From Erythrocercus mccallii (Eukaryota > Chordata > Aves > Passeriformes > Dicruridae): a stretch of DNA of 64,000 nucleotides. The stretch spans positions 45,088 to 109,087 of the forward strand of contig VZRG01002312.1 in assembly GCA_013397435.1 (NCBI GenBank), written 5' to 3'. Each line of letters starts with the position of its first letter. Positions within the stretch are counted from its first letter, which is position 1. Below the pieces are notes generated by a model, which was not told where the DNA came from, made no database searches, and saw only the letters and a list, made by a program, of their open reading frames with translations. Of the stretch, positions 13,101 to 28,100 are shown in pieces. The position numbers and the translations under genes are program-made.

Positions 13101-16100
13101 TGTAAGATGAAGACAAGTGCAATGGTAATTACAAAACTTTGGAAAACTTCCTGCTTTTCAAAAAAAAAAAACCACCAGCAGCTGTAACTCTAATAGCTCC
13201 TTTTGTTTCTAAAAAACCAACAAAGCTTTCCAAAGAGCTCCCTTTTGGTCCTATAGTGAGAATAGATTTTACAAACTTACAATGCTAACATTTTTAACAC
13301 AAGGCCAACCTTCCCCCACTACCCCCCAGAAGTTTGGCTCTTTCCCATCTGCTCAGGGATTAGCCATCTGCTTGCTTGAATGCTTTAAAGGGTGGGAGAA
13401 CAAGGTGGATTTTCAAAAGCACACAGCAGTCTCACTAACTGCTTCCCCACAGTCACCAGTTCGACCTCAATATGGACCCAAGGAGATCGGTGGCAAGCAT
13501 TTATTAAAATCTCAGTATACCACTTTCCCAGGAATATAAACTACTAACATTTGCAATTACTCCATCTCAAGTTATCAAAGTAGTTAAATTACAGGATTAA
13601 AGGTTCACCTCCATGAACAGCAAGGAACACAGAGGCACAACACTAGGCAGAGGAATATCAGTTTTAATCAGCCACAGCCAAGGGTGCCCCATTCCCAGGG
13701 CTGCAAAATGAAAGCAACAGTCCCTTGGTCTCCGGGTGACACCCAGGGTGGGTAAATGCCTTCAAGGGCATTACAGCCTACAGGGTGGTGCAACTCACTG
13801 TGAGGTGCCAGGAAAAAGTGTTGGGGGGAAATCTAGAGGAAGAACCAAAGGCAGGGAAAAGAAAGCTTAAGGCATTATGCAGAAGAAAAGCACAGGTCAA
13901 GAGAGCAAGAAGAGAAGAAAAAGGGCCAGTCATATGTAAGAAACGCTTGCGTGGCCATGCTCTGCAGCTCACCACCCATTCACCCTGTCTTATTATTACT
14001 TCTAAAAATTTTTCATAATGCAGGGTGTATGTGGAACTCCCAGTGTTCCCAGGGACAGGGAATTGAGTTGTGTGGATCCAGTCACCTGTGGAGCCAGCAA
14101 CTGCTGAGACTAGACACTGTGGAAGTCTGAAGGCCAAGGGCCGCAGCCAATTCCAGGTGAGCTCTGTGTGTGTGTGTGTGCGTGTGTGCAGGCAACAGGA
14201 ATATGACTATCAGGGCCTGGAACAGGGTTGCAGGACTCAGGCAGTCCCCATGCCCTGGTACCACAAACTTGGCAAACTCTAAGGGGTCAGCTATCAAAAC
14301 AGAAATTCATATTTTTCATTTGTGTTTTGTACATACTCATTTTGTAGTAGTGGGCTTTGCCCTGAATTGCCAGAGGGGAACAGGAAATGGCTGAAGTATC
14401 TTGCATGAATGCTGGGATTTTCCCTGCCTGAGCTGACCTAAGCAGCCAGGCATATGTTTATAGGTATATACATACTGTTTGTATATTTTGGGAATACATG
14501 TTCAGTCTTGATAACATCATAGACCTGAGGACATGGAGCTGCAGGACTCTCACACTTATCAGGCTACTAGAGTTGGCAGAGATCTCTCAAAGATCTATGC
14601 AAGAAATAATTTGTTCCAACAAGAATGCTTTACTATGATCTGTCAGCAGTCAAGATCTGCAATCAAAAAAAGATCAAAGGCAAAGCAGGACACTAGTTGG
14701 CCTGGCCTTGGGTCAATAAATCTTGTCTTAGTAATTTAACTTCTAAAGTAAATCAGAAGCAAACAGTACTCACTGAAATCAAGGCAGGTGATAACCTTAA
14801 TGTATATTTTAAATTATTTTGTTCCTCCCTGTTAAGTGTGTACACTGAGGTTCCCTTACTGCAGTTCTACAAAACTGCAGTCTGTATATGAAAACCATGA
14901 AAAACACTATTTCAGTATAAATGATTGATATTTGAACCTACTGGACAAACTGAGCAGGGAAAAAAGAAGAAAAAACCCCCACTCATTACTATTTTTTTAA
15001 CAACTAAGTTAATTTGACATTTGATAAATGAAACTTCACTTGCATTCCATTTCTAAGAGATACTCATTTCTCAGAATCACAAAATTTAATCAATTTGTGT
15101 ATTTAGTGCAAGAAATGTGTGCTGAGTTTTTCATGACATTAGGCAATCACAAGTTTTGCTTCATTATCATCAAATCAGCATTTGATGGTGCTTAAAATAC
15201 AATCACTTAAAAAATACTGTCTTGTGCACCAGTATTCCCAGAAATAACACAAAAATAATTAAAACCAAGTATGAAAAATGAAGATTTGATGCTATACAGC
15301 ACTTCAGGGACCAATAAATTCCAGTTAACAACATTTTAATCCCATGCAGTACTTAAGCAATTTAAGCAAATAAAGGCAACAGCATACAACAGGGATGAAA
15401 CCTCTAACTTCCACCTGATTTTCTTAATAGTAGACAATTGAACTGAAAAGTTTTCCCAGGTCTCACAATTACCACCAGATGGGCCAAGGAACATTCAGAA
15501 AAAAAAACAAACAACAACCTTGTAGCTTTAAGGCATTACATGATTAAGAGCAATACCATATCCTACATTTTGGAAGAAAAGCTCTTTCCAGAAATTAAGG
15601 GCCTCCTACAGCAATAAGGAATTTATGGTTTGAATCTGACCAACATGATCCAAAGCACAATCAGAGGGCTACGAACAGGACAGGACACATTTTTAAGACT
15701 TAAAGAGCTTTGTGAACAGCAGATCCCCACAGGATACAGAATATCCTCAGTCTGAAAAGAAACTTGCAGGATAGCAACTCTGAAATACCTGACAGGAGCT
15801 CAAATCTTACGTCATTTAATCCTCCCCTCCAAAGGTTTGTTCCCAAGACCACACTTCCCATAGCAGAAGGCATAAGCAAGGAGAGGTGCCTCTTACAATC
15901 AGTAATGCTATACTTGAGTCAGAGACAGAAATTACAGTTAAGAAAGAAGAAAACTTATATAGAATAGAGAGAGTGACTGGACTAACACTGTAATGAAAAC
16001 TTAAAATCAAAACTAGAAGCAACAGAAATGGGAACCCATTTTTGGAGGTTTAGTCATACCTGTCAATTGATGATGGACTGACAGCAGCTGGTGCCTCAGG

Positions 16101-19100
16101 TGGTTTTTCTTCTGCCTTCTCCTCTTTCACAGAACTCACAGGTGCAGGTTCACAAGCCACTGTATCTGGTGCTGGTGGTGGAGGGACAGGATCTGGCACA
16201 GGGGCAGGAACAGGGATTGGTGCAGCAACTGCTGTGGGAGCTGCAGTTGTTGAGCCAACAATGGAGGTGGAATTTGATGGCTGTGTCGCTCCAGCTGCTG
16301 CTTTGGGCTATGGGAGGACAACAGAGGTCAGGCACAGCAAAGCTCATAAATCCATTGATCCCTAAGGCAACCCACTAAGTTCTGTTAAGACCATTTGTAT
16401 TTGGTATTGCTGCCTCAACATCAAGCAGAACATTAAAACATTGCAAGATATTAAATCTCTAAAGCCCTTGCTGTGTTCAAACAAGCAACTGAGAACGTCA
16501 CTGAAGTATTTACACACCTGAGCACTCACACTCTGAGAATAAAATGAAATGTAACAATATAAATATTTACAGACCACAATATTCTAAATATGAAAACAAT
16601 CCTGTGTTTTACAGAAGTACATTTTCCTGAAGAAACCAAGCAAGCCGCAAAAAACACCTGCAGAGGAAGCATAAGCTTTTCTCACCGCTCAGATCTGGAA
16701 AAAAGTGATTAAGACAGAAATCACATTTCATTATGAATGCTGTTTGCTGGAAAACAAGATGCAAAAAAAATTAAAACTTCACCTACAACATGTTTTAGTT
16801 ATGCAATCTTTGCATTCAGAGCACTAGAATAACATCTCAAATACTTCAGTTCTGAACTAAACACCAAGGATACAGCAGAATGAAGGACTACCAAATTTAC
16901 AGCAAAGTATTTAGAGCAAATAATACTTGTATGCAATTGTGAAATAATCTTCACATCTCTAATGGAAACTTAAATTTTTCTTGGGTGCAGTATTAGTCCC
17001 ATTATACAGAAATAGCCCCAAGGGATGACAAAGCTAACTCCAACCTTTGCCTTTCCAAGAGATATAGCTGAACTTTAACAAAACTATTTATTCAAGGTGC
17101 ACCACTTTCAGACATTGCCTGCTTGAAGAAGAAAACATTTACTTCCTCCTTTTGTCTGCAAGGACAGGTAAGGTTAAGAATGAATAACTTCCAACATGAC
17201 AGGCACAGTAAACAATAGTTTAATAAACACTCAGAGAAAAACACTGACACAGTTGGAATGCAAGGGGGTTTATTTTCTGCTAGATTTCTAAACCCTTAAT
17301 GCAACAATGTCTGAGCATCAGACAAAGTTAGCAGTCTGTGCCTACATGACTAGGCATGTCTTATCCACAACAGAATCAGGAAAGGGCAATTGAGCTCCAA
17401 GACTAGCAAAACGATTGTAAGACTGAAGAAATGCCAAAACTACAGGTCCTTTATTAACAGAATATACCAAATTTAGCAGTTCTCAATGGTGATCTGCATT
17501 TAGAATCATAGATTTCTTGAGGAGACCTCTAAAATGATTGAAACTAACCCAGCATTGTCACACCCACCACTACTCACTGTCCCTAGGTGCCACCGCCACA
17601 CATTTCTTGAATGCTTCCAGGAGTGGCAATTGCACAGCTTCTCTGGAGTGTTCTGCTATCAACAGAACGAAAAACTGGACCCTGACATATCATCATGCAC
17701 GTTTTCTTGCACTGATAAATACCTCTGTGACAAACCACGGACCAGAAAGCTGTTCATTCAGGAAGACAGCAACAACAGTTATCTTTAACAAGCCCAGATG
17801 TTTAATTATGTTTAATACTACCAGATAGAAATAAAGAGCAACAAAATATATGTTTTCTTTGTCAGGAAGAGGAACTCTAGCTTCAAAATTAATTTCATAT
17901 TCCAAAACTCAGATGACACCAGTTTTATTCAGATCGCAATGGTCTAGAATGCCTGGAACATCAGTGGCTTGATTCTTGGAAGCAGCCTGACAACTGGTTC
18001 AGAGAAGAAATCCTTCAAACACGTGTCACAGTCATTCCCTATAAATTGCACTTGTAGTCTTTCAAAACCCACAGGTTTGTTTACTGCCAGATGTATCCTG
18101 TATGCTGTTGAGTTTGACAGAAGAAAAAGCCATGAACTACAAAAAGCAACATGGCAAGGCTGGAAAAGTTCCATACAGATGATCTAACAACAAACTACCT
18201 AGGTTGCCTTGCTCCTTTTAATAATAGAAGGGAAACAACAACAGAGAAATAAGAAAGAATAAACAGTAAAATCAGCCATTAGTAATTGTTTTTCTTTGAG
18301 ACAAACATTCAGCAGCAGCAAAAACAGAGCAGCAGCAAAAATCAGCCTAGACAAACCAAGACTGTGAAGCAATATTTTTTATCTATTCACAAGCTTTTTA
18401 TTCTTGACCTGAACTTGCATATGATGAAATTCCATTTGTTTTAAGGATTGGCTTATACAGTCACTCATCACAAGAAAAAACAGAATTAAATTAATGAAGC
18501 TTCCTATTCAAAAGAAACGATTACTCACTTTCGTCACCATAACCACCACAAAGTTCTTCTCATCTATCTTGTATTCTTTAAGAGCAGTTTCATCATTAAG
18601 GATTTTACCTGGGAAATTAAACAGGGAGAAATTAAGAAGTTGTTTAGCAAGTCAATAGATGATCTTGGAATTTCCTTATGAAAACATGTTTTATGCAGAT
18701 TTATAAATGTTAAACAACCCAATGAAAAGAAGTTTAGCCATTAAGCTTTGGCAGTAGAGCTAAAATTTTTGTTGTGTGATATACAGAGTAGTGGATAGCT
18801 TGAGGGTTGCTGCCCTAAGTCATGAAGATGCTTTAAAACCATTTAAAATAAAAGCATTAAATCTGGAAAGATTCACGGGATCCTTAACAAAGATACACTT
18901 AATAGAGAGCAAAGGCATTAACACACATAAAGCTTAACCAAGTAACTCATGTCTGCTTACACAGTAAGCGAAATTCCTTTCTACTTATCTTCCATTTGCT
19001 CTTCAGATAAGAGCATTACCTGCAATAACAAGTGTGTGACCTTGCAACTTCAACAATTTGCAAGGCTAAAACACTAGGAAAAGCTAGAACCATTCCATAA

Positions 19101-22100
19101 CTTGCCACCTTGACAAAAGGATGAAAAAGCTGTCAGGCAAACCCAAAAACATTTGTTATACTATGACTTTAGATGTTTCATAAGGAGAGATGATACTGAT
19201 AAAAAAATTCAAATAGATTCAAATTCAAATAGATTTGAATCACTTCTACAAGAACTTAGGAACACAGTAAGCCACATACTTTTTGCTTTTTCTTAAAACA
19301 AGCTGACTTAGAGGTAGCACCACAAATCAGAAAATCAAGTCTGTATTTCAGTGAGTTTTATAGCACTGATTTCTACTACAGATTTTTCAGGAAATATTTT
19401 ATAATTCAAACTAATTTTCTGAAGATGTGCCACAGACTGCTTCCATTTCATAACCTCTCTAGTGGACTGCAACGAGAAGGACACATCCTTATCCTGATGA
19501 TTGCAAGGAAATCAAGCAACACATACACTTCATGGCACTCAGAACACAAAAGACTGGTTCCACCAGTCTTGCAGGTCAAACATTCAAGTATTACATGTAG
19601 TGCAGTAATAGCATGCTAATATCTGTAGCATCTGACTCAGAATCTACATGGGTTTACTTACAATTTTTATAGGCACTTTGGGGAAGGCTTTAATGAATGT
19701 GTATGCAATATAATATATATACACCTTATGAAAGTATATATACAGACATCCTGTCTTCTCACAATACCCCACTCAGGGTTTCTAGACCTCACCCTAATAC
19801 AGACATCAATGCAATGGATTTGCCTCTGTAATCAAAGTCAGCTGGGGATATCACTTTGCTTTACTACGAAGATTCTACAGGTCATTTTAATAAAAGTAAA
19901 AACATCATCAATATACCCTCATATCTCTTGTCCAAGAAAAAGATAAAAAAGAGAATCCATCTTTGGATAATATTATATTCTCAATCTTATATCCTATATT
20001 TCCTACTGCTTGTGAGGATTGTTCAATACTACAGATACTACAGATATTCAATATTACTGGCTTTGGGAAACACTCAAGTCATGTCACAGAATCTTATGCA
20101 GTCTTTGATTTTTGCTATCACAGAAATACAATTTTAAGAGTGCCATGCAGTTACACACATTGCACAAAGCTTTCTGCATGGTTCACATTTCTTGGCTATG
20201 CATGAGACTTCCACCTTCATGTTCTTGACATGTACTCCACCCACCAAAGTACTAGGGACATATGCTATGAGATGTAGTCCAAAGGAGCTGTAAACACAGA
20301 GACTCACAACTTCTGTCCCATTAGCATATCTCCACTGTTCACAGTGGCTTTAGCTTATTACAAATGAAAAAGACAATGCTTGTTACAAAGCAGTACATGA
20401 CAAAAATGAAAAGTCCACGAAAGTTTCTTTCAAGCTCAGTTTTAGAGGAAAAAAAACCACTAGAGGGAGCACTGGAATAGCACCAAAGCTCAGTCATGAA
20501 GAGAGAACAAAAAATGGATTTCTGTATTAGTGTCAGAATGAACAAGGCAAGTAAAATAAAACTCAAATAAAATTAATTTTGTGGTTTTAACTGACATTAG
20601 CCTGATTTTTGCCAGTATATAATACACATTTCTAGGGATAGAGCTTGAAAGTATTGAAAGTACCTTTGTACAGCAAGGACTGGTGGTAGGTTTCTTTTGT
20701 TAATCAAAAAGAAATAAGCTGGTTTTTAACTCTGAGGTATATACAGCAATGCTTCAGCAATACACAGCATAAATTGAACAAGAAAAGAATCAGCCGGAAC
20801 ACCAGCTCTGACCTGCTTAAATTTTGAATTCTTGTAACAAAAGCTGTTTCTTCTTCACCCAACATATCCCCAAGACATCATATTACAAAAGCACAGATGA
20901 TAAACACACATTCATTAAAACCTAAAAAATTGTAATTCAAAATTAAGAGTTCCCTTTGACACTGAGTTTGTTTTTGTGTTTGTGGAGGGTTTTATCCTGT
21001 CTGTACTTCAGTTCATAGAATTCTTAAAAGACTTAATATTCACATCCAAGTCAAACAACAACATAAAATAAGGCAGGTTCAGGTAAGTTATCTTCAGAAT
21101 ATCCATTACCTGCATAAATTAGTTTTTGGCCAGCTACTGGAAAGGCATCTTTCCCCCTTTCTGATTCAATCTTCTCTTTCAGTGCCTTCACCTAAAGCAC
21201 AAAAACAGTCTTAATGAAAACAAAGTTCACAGTACAAACCTAATTAAATATACTTTTAAATACCAAAGAGCAGTTTCAATCATGCCTTGATTATGTTAAG
21301 TTTATCAGTCTTCTGAATATGTCACTGTAACCACTTGGCAGAGCAACATGTCCCTTTTCCAAATAGTCTCCTGTGCTGAATCAAATTAGGTAATTAATTT
21401 TTTCTACGAGAAGTTATTAGTATGAAGAAATTTGAGGAACAAAAATGTTTTCATCACTTGACCCATTTGCCCTGTTCTTTCCCCAAATGCAGAGGGTACA
21501 CCAGCTAAAAACAGAGCTGAAGGTTTCTATCATCATAACCACTTTTCAGGGAATGCCTGAGTTTGTTTTGGTAAGACCACTGTGACATTCAACCTTGAAG
21601 TCCCCATATACAAAGCCTTGAGCAAAATGTTCAGCTGCTTATCTTACATAAATTGTTTCGAACTCGTCCCCCTCCACCACAATTTCTGGAGCTTCACACA
21701 GCAATTCTAAAGCCTACACATTTACTTGCTTGCATAGACCACTGATGCACCATCCACAGTTTCACAGCACCAATAGTTCAAGTGGCACTGCTAGTTGTCA
21801 TGTGTAAGAATGCTCTCAATTCTCCAGAAAAACTCCATAATGCTGCCCTGAGGAGGTAAAGCAAGCTCCTGTAAAAGCATTCCTCTACGGACACATCTGC
21901 AGTCATGTTTAAGGACAAATTGTTGGGCCTGCACACACAGTCAATTCTTTTCCCTTTCTTGCAGACACTTCCAGTATACACAAAACAAAGACAACCAATC
22001 TGTTATGAGCTTATTACTACAAGCTAACACCACCTTCTAAAGATTTTTTGGGTTTTTTTTTCTGAATATTCAAAAAACCTTTTTCATACAACTTTGCAAG

Positions 22101-25100
22101 GATACAGAGCTCAACATATTGCCTCCTTTTGTGGAACTAAAAAAAAAAATAGAGAGCCAGTTGTTTTTCCCCAGCAGATGAAGAAAGGACACTTTTGATA
22201 TTTTTTTATCATACATGCCATCCAAGCATCTGCCAAATGCTTTTGAATTAGTCTCCAGACAGGCAATTGCTTTCCCACAGCAAAACTAAGAGCAGCTCAC
22301 TACCACCCCTAAGTCCTGAAGACAGTCAAATTTGACAATAATTTGCTGAAAGCATATCATTCTCATGCACTTATTTTACAACAATCTGTCCTATCCTTGG
22401 ATTTACATTTATTTATATTTTCTTGAAAATTAAAAATATAACTTGTTCATTCCTCCCCAGTTTTAAGGATGGAAGTCACTCATGTTGCTACTGAACAATC
22501 TGCTTCACCACAGATCAAGGAATTTTTTTTTCTAAACTTTAATAATAATACTGTCTAATACTTCACACAACTTCAGTTAAAGTTCTGTGTGCACTAGGGC
22601 AAATTAATCCCTTGAACCATGTAAAAAGCCTGTTATGTTTCCAAATGTCTATTTTTTAACACTCTCCTTACGTATTCTTATACTTATGCACTTGTACCAA
22701 TCACTCAAAGATAATGACTGAAGGCTGCTTCTTTTATACAGTTACCACGTTTATCATAGATTTGTAACAAATATTGCAATGTGACTAACATGTATAATCT
22801 ATTTTGAGGGAGAAAATTAAAGTTTGTTTAACATTCACTGCATCAAACAAAGTACTGGCTTCAAATGTCTACTTTGTCTTCTTTATTTTCTATTGTTTTA
22901 TTCCAGACAACAGTCTTTTCCCCACAAGGAACAAAACTGAGTTCTCTCAAACATAAATGTTTGAAAAGTCAGAAGTCTAGGTCAGGACACACTGAACACA
23001 TATGTTGATTTACTACACAATAATTGGATCTATGAAAAGGAGTTAAGATATTTACTGTAGGAGGACCCAACAATTAATTTGCCTTTGCTGACCACCTGTG
23101 TGTAGCACTTCCCCTTATGATTTTGTGCTGTGATTGATGTACTGCAAGTGACCTGAGCCACTGCCTTCTTCCAAAACCTCCCAAAATGTTCCCCCTTCCA
23201 TAAGCCTGCAACTAACAGGACTACACTTTCATCCCTTTGGCAGGTGGCATTCATCTCCAGACACAGGCAAACTTCCACTTATACCATGCGGCCAAGGGAA
23301 ATGAGAAAAAAACCTTTCCTGGGAATCTGTTTCAGTGTTTCACCATTCTCCCTGTACCAAATCCCTTCCTTACATCTTAACAAGCCTGCTAAAAAGTCTG
23401 TCCCCATCTTTCTTATAAGCCTCCATTTAGCACTGCAAGGTTCTGTAAGGTCTCCCCAGAGCCTTCCCTTCTCCAGCATGAACAACTCCAGCTCTCAGCC
23501 TGTCTCCATAGGAGAGGTGCTCCACCCTCCGGAGATCTTCATGGCCTCATCTGGACCAGCTCCAACAGATCTACATCTTTCATATGCTGAGGACCACCAA
23601 GAACACGCAGAGCCATGTTTCCTAGGATTACACCTAGGAAAACTAACTCAGCAGACATAGGCAATTTGAGCCTTGCTGGATATTCAGGTGGCTGTGCTTC
23701 AGCTACACAATCCCCCTTCCACAATCCAAAAACCTTCTCCGCATATTAATATTGACATTTTTTATTATTGTGGTGATCTAGATCAGGACAGACTAAATAC
23801 ATATACTAATTACTATGCAGTAACTGGATCCACGTGAAGACTTTGGTATTTATTGCCACAGTGAAGTAATTATCAATGTCAATAACACCATGAGGTTACT
23901 GAAGCATGGTGGTTCTGAACACAAAACAAACTACAGGTCAGCTACTAAAGAACAGAGATAATCTTTGGCTAAAGCTTGCCAATACAGAGGCCACCATTAA
24001 CTTCTTAATTCTTGAAAAGACTGGAAATCCAGAGGAGAAACAGCCATTACAGTTTTCAATGCTGGTCTTTATTCTCTGCCTGTATTCCTGCCACGTACAT
24101 CAATCAGTTTAAGAACAGATTATATCCTAAATTGGAACTTCAATTACTTCAGTTCTCCAGCTGACAGCTTACAAAAATCTAAAAGAAATTCAAGCTTAAC
24201 ATAACTGAGCCAATTCACAGTATTTTGCTATCTATGCCCAGGGAGACTGCCATTTGCAAAGGGAAGGATCAATTACATAGGTCTCTCATTTAAATGGACA
24301 TTCACTCTACTGCAAACTTTTGTCATCCAAAGATACCCAATATGTCACAGTGACTGACAGTAACACATCATGGGCTCCACACGGCAAATCAAAAATTCTC
24401 TAATGTCATTCAAGTTGCTCCTTAGAAACTGAAAATAACATCAAATAGTTGAGTAATTTCCAGATTACATTCAAGAACATTTCAGACCATTGCTTAACTG
24501 CTTTATAAAAAATAGTCATTTAGATAAGGGAATCTGTCATATCTCAAATGAATACAATGAACTGATAAAATCATACCTATTTAAAGGAACAAACAAAAGG
24601 ACTTAGACCAACTTTTAACTACTAGAGCTTGAACCTGCAAGAAAATGCAGTCAACTGCAGACTTCATCATTCTCCTATTAGAGACAGAAGTGCAAGAAAT
24701 ACTCAGGCTAAAATAAAAATTGCTTGTCTATTCTTCTGGCTTTCATCACTGCCTACCCTATGAGGCCAGAAATACATCATTTGCAGAGGATACTAGTTCT
24801 CAGAACAAAAAAAGGGATAAGATCAATTTTAGCAGCAACATTCCAGTGGCATAGAATTTTCTCTTGTAGTTCTAACTGGAGTGATTGAAGGCATAGTGAG
24901 AAACAACTGTGCCATTAATTCTGCTAAGAAAATGCATGATGGTGCAACAACCTGTATGTCAGACTACTGTCTGATCCACCTTCATTTAGATTTAAACCAC
25001 AGATGTTCCATTTTCAAGGAGGAATTTTAAAAACAAAAGAGAGAGAGGGAGAATGCTTTTTTGAAAAGACAGCTGCATCTTCCAGTTGCTGGTACAGTGA

Positions 25101-28100
25101 ACTGCTGAAAAAAGCAGCATCTTAAACTTTGCCTCTAGCAAATTAGGTTGCTGAGAACCTAGACTTCAGCACCATCATTGGTTATTAAATGAAAATTAAT
25201 TTTGGGGAAGCACACCCAGTACATTGATCTGTCAAACTGAGAAACCATCCATAGATTATGATTTATTTTTCTCATAAATACAGATCCATAAACCAAACCT
25301 TCAGGCTTCCTAGCTTTATTCAGCCTGATTAGGGTTCAAAATGTATTTCAGTCCTCATCAAATCCCATTTTTCCTCTGCCCTAAATAAAATTTCACAGCA
25401 CAATAAACAGAGCCTGTACTTTATGGCAATACCTTTAAGAAAGAGCATCAATTCATCTACAAACACTTTACCCTAAAGATTCAGGAACAGCACACTTACA
25501 AGTAAGATTACTTTCTTCTGTCCCCTACGAATTTAGACATGAAACTCTCCCTACTACTAGAAACTGAATGCAATGTCCTCAAGAATATATGCCATGCATT
25601 CTGTTTAATTAAGAGCTAGAGGTGATTGTCTCCTAACTGAAAAACTGAGGTCTTCCAAAGAAACACCAGCCATCAACTGCATCTCAGACAGGCATCTAAA
25701 AATGGGTCTCATGACATCATCAGTGCTGAGCTTCCCAGTTGTTCCTCGCAGTCACTTTTTGCCAGCTACACAAGCAGAGCATGCTGGGTTCCATCCAGTC
25801 AAGCACCTCCCATTGATCACACACCCTTCCCCTTCCCTCTCACACACATTTTCATTTCTTCTACCTCATATAAATGCTAGCACAGAAGAGGCAAAAATCA
25901 TCAGTTTATTCAGAGACTCATTTCATAAATCCTAATGAAAAAGTGAACAGTGTACTTTCACCAGATTTAATGTATAATTACATAGGCAAGACAAATTGCT
26001 GAATTTCTTGAGATGTTGGGAGAAACTGAATACAAAACTGGAAAGGATCTCTTCTGACATCAAGCCACAAACCCATCTTCCACACCACAGCATTCATCGG
26101 GAATTTGATGCACCCACAGACACCATTGTCTGCTACTTCTACCATGAGGCTGCTAGAAAGTTTACTCTGATACTGGAAGTCTTCCTAGTTTCTAGCCCAA
26201 GTTAATTCACAGACTATTAATATTGATCTGTTATTATGCTGATGTTATAATTCAATCATGAGTAGCCTTCCCACATCCTTTGGTGCTTGCCAGTGTAAAA
26301 CATGTACACAATTTCACCCAAACTTGTGAGCTAAGATAAGAGGGTCTCCTTTCATGCCAGAGTCACAGTTTTCCACAGACTCCAGGCACCTCTTTCCAAA
26401 GGCAGAAATTGGTGGCCAGCACACTTGAAGCAGAACAGCATCACTACTCTCCCTGGATGTTTCAGGACCTATGATCTTCAAGGCTTCACCTTTTAAAGAA
26501 CCAATTCCAATTAATCCATGCTGCTCATTTGAGAGCTGTTTACCAAAGTCTGACCCTCAATTAGGCAGCCAGGTACTAATGGTAGAACTTTATGTTTGTC
26601 AATGTCATTGTGTTTCTGTTGATTTGTACTCAAATTTTAATCAAATGAATTAAAAGACTATGAAAAGATGGATCCCAAGACCAACTTTGAAAGATCCTCA
26701 CTACCAACCTACCTACTGCTGAACTGCTTCTCTTTGAGAATAAAGGCCACACAGATGGTTTTTTCTTTTAATCTACCTTATAATTCTCTGCCACTCTTCA
26801 TCTTTTTCTGTAGTAGGCTAACAGGTTTTTCCCAGACTTTGGGCAAAGTCTTAGTTAGACAAGGACAAAAGCTTTTACTCCAAAGGGTTTTGCTCTTTTC
26901 CTCCTCCCTGAGGGAGGGCATCACAGTCTGAAAACTTGTTTAGAATTTAGGCTTAATATTACTGAGTTTTCTCCTCCCACTGCCTTTGCTAAAATATTTA
27001 CCACATGTTATACTGCTATATACTTTGACACTGTTCAAAGTCAGGAGAGGACAATGCAGCTGTAAAGACAATAAACCTGCTAATGAAGCAACAAACTGAC
27101 CAGTGCAACAGGTTTTACTACCCTTAATCAAACTCCATGATCAGCAACTGATTAATGACAAATATTGTGCCTACTACTGAAAATACCCAGAGGTTAAGAA
27201 ACTACTAAGCTTATAAGTCAATGCTTTACAGTACTTTTACTCGTGAGAATGCTTGTGGTTCCAGCTGCTTCTTTCTACAAATTATAAAGGCAGGTTTTTC
27301 TGGCACAAAACTTCATTTACAGTGTTCTCTTATATTGTCTTTCTAAACAGGACACTCATATTTAGTCAGAAGGCAATCATGGTGGTTACATGAACAGATC
27401 ACTGCCCTACTTCAGGCCTCAAAGGCATAACAGATAAAGTAATTGGGAAGAACCGCAGAAGAGGAAGAGCCTTGTGAATCCAGTCAGGTTTAGGAGCTTA
27501 GAAAGTGCCTGGAAAAAAAAACCCAAACAGTTGTACTCAAATAAACAAGGTTCTAGAATTACTCCAGCATTTAAAAACAGACAAGATAAAGCATTCATAA
27601 GCTCCTTTATTTACTTGCTGTATTTACTGTTGCTGAAGTTTGCACACAAAGAAAGAAGCATCATTCTCTGATGAAGAATAGTCTGGAATTGTCAAGGTAA
27701 AAATCCAGATTTAGCCCTGACATTTATTTTCTCTGCAATTACCTCTACCTTTCTAATTTCTTCTACAAAATTGAGCTCATCTACACACAAGTGAAATTTA
27801 GAAGTCTAGTAGTTGTTATGCAATGACCAGAGATCAACAAAAATAATTTCTGATCTCAGAGTTGACCTCCAGGCCTCCACGCACTTCTGCCCCGAATTTC
27901 AAAATTGATCTAAGCCCTGCCTAAAAGAGGATACACTGGAGACAGTTTTCTGATGCAAAAAGATGACTAAAAGAGATGCATTCATGCAGCTTTGTACTAA
28001 CACAGGAACACAAATTTCAACCTAATGCAGAGCTTTCAGGAAATCTGCAGCTTGAAGAAAAGTAGCAAGATGGACAGTCCCTCTGAAGCCACAAAAGCCT

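Noticed and set aside
23244..23660. Open frame of 138 codons on the plus strand in intron 1
   Set aside because: Much of it is antisense CR1 sequence.
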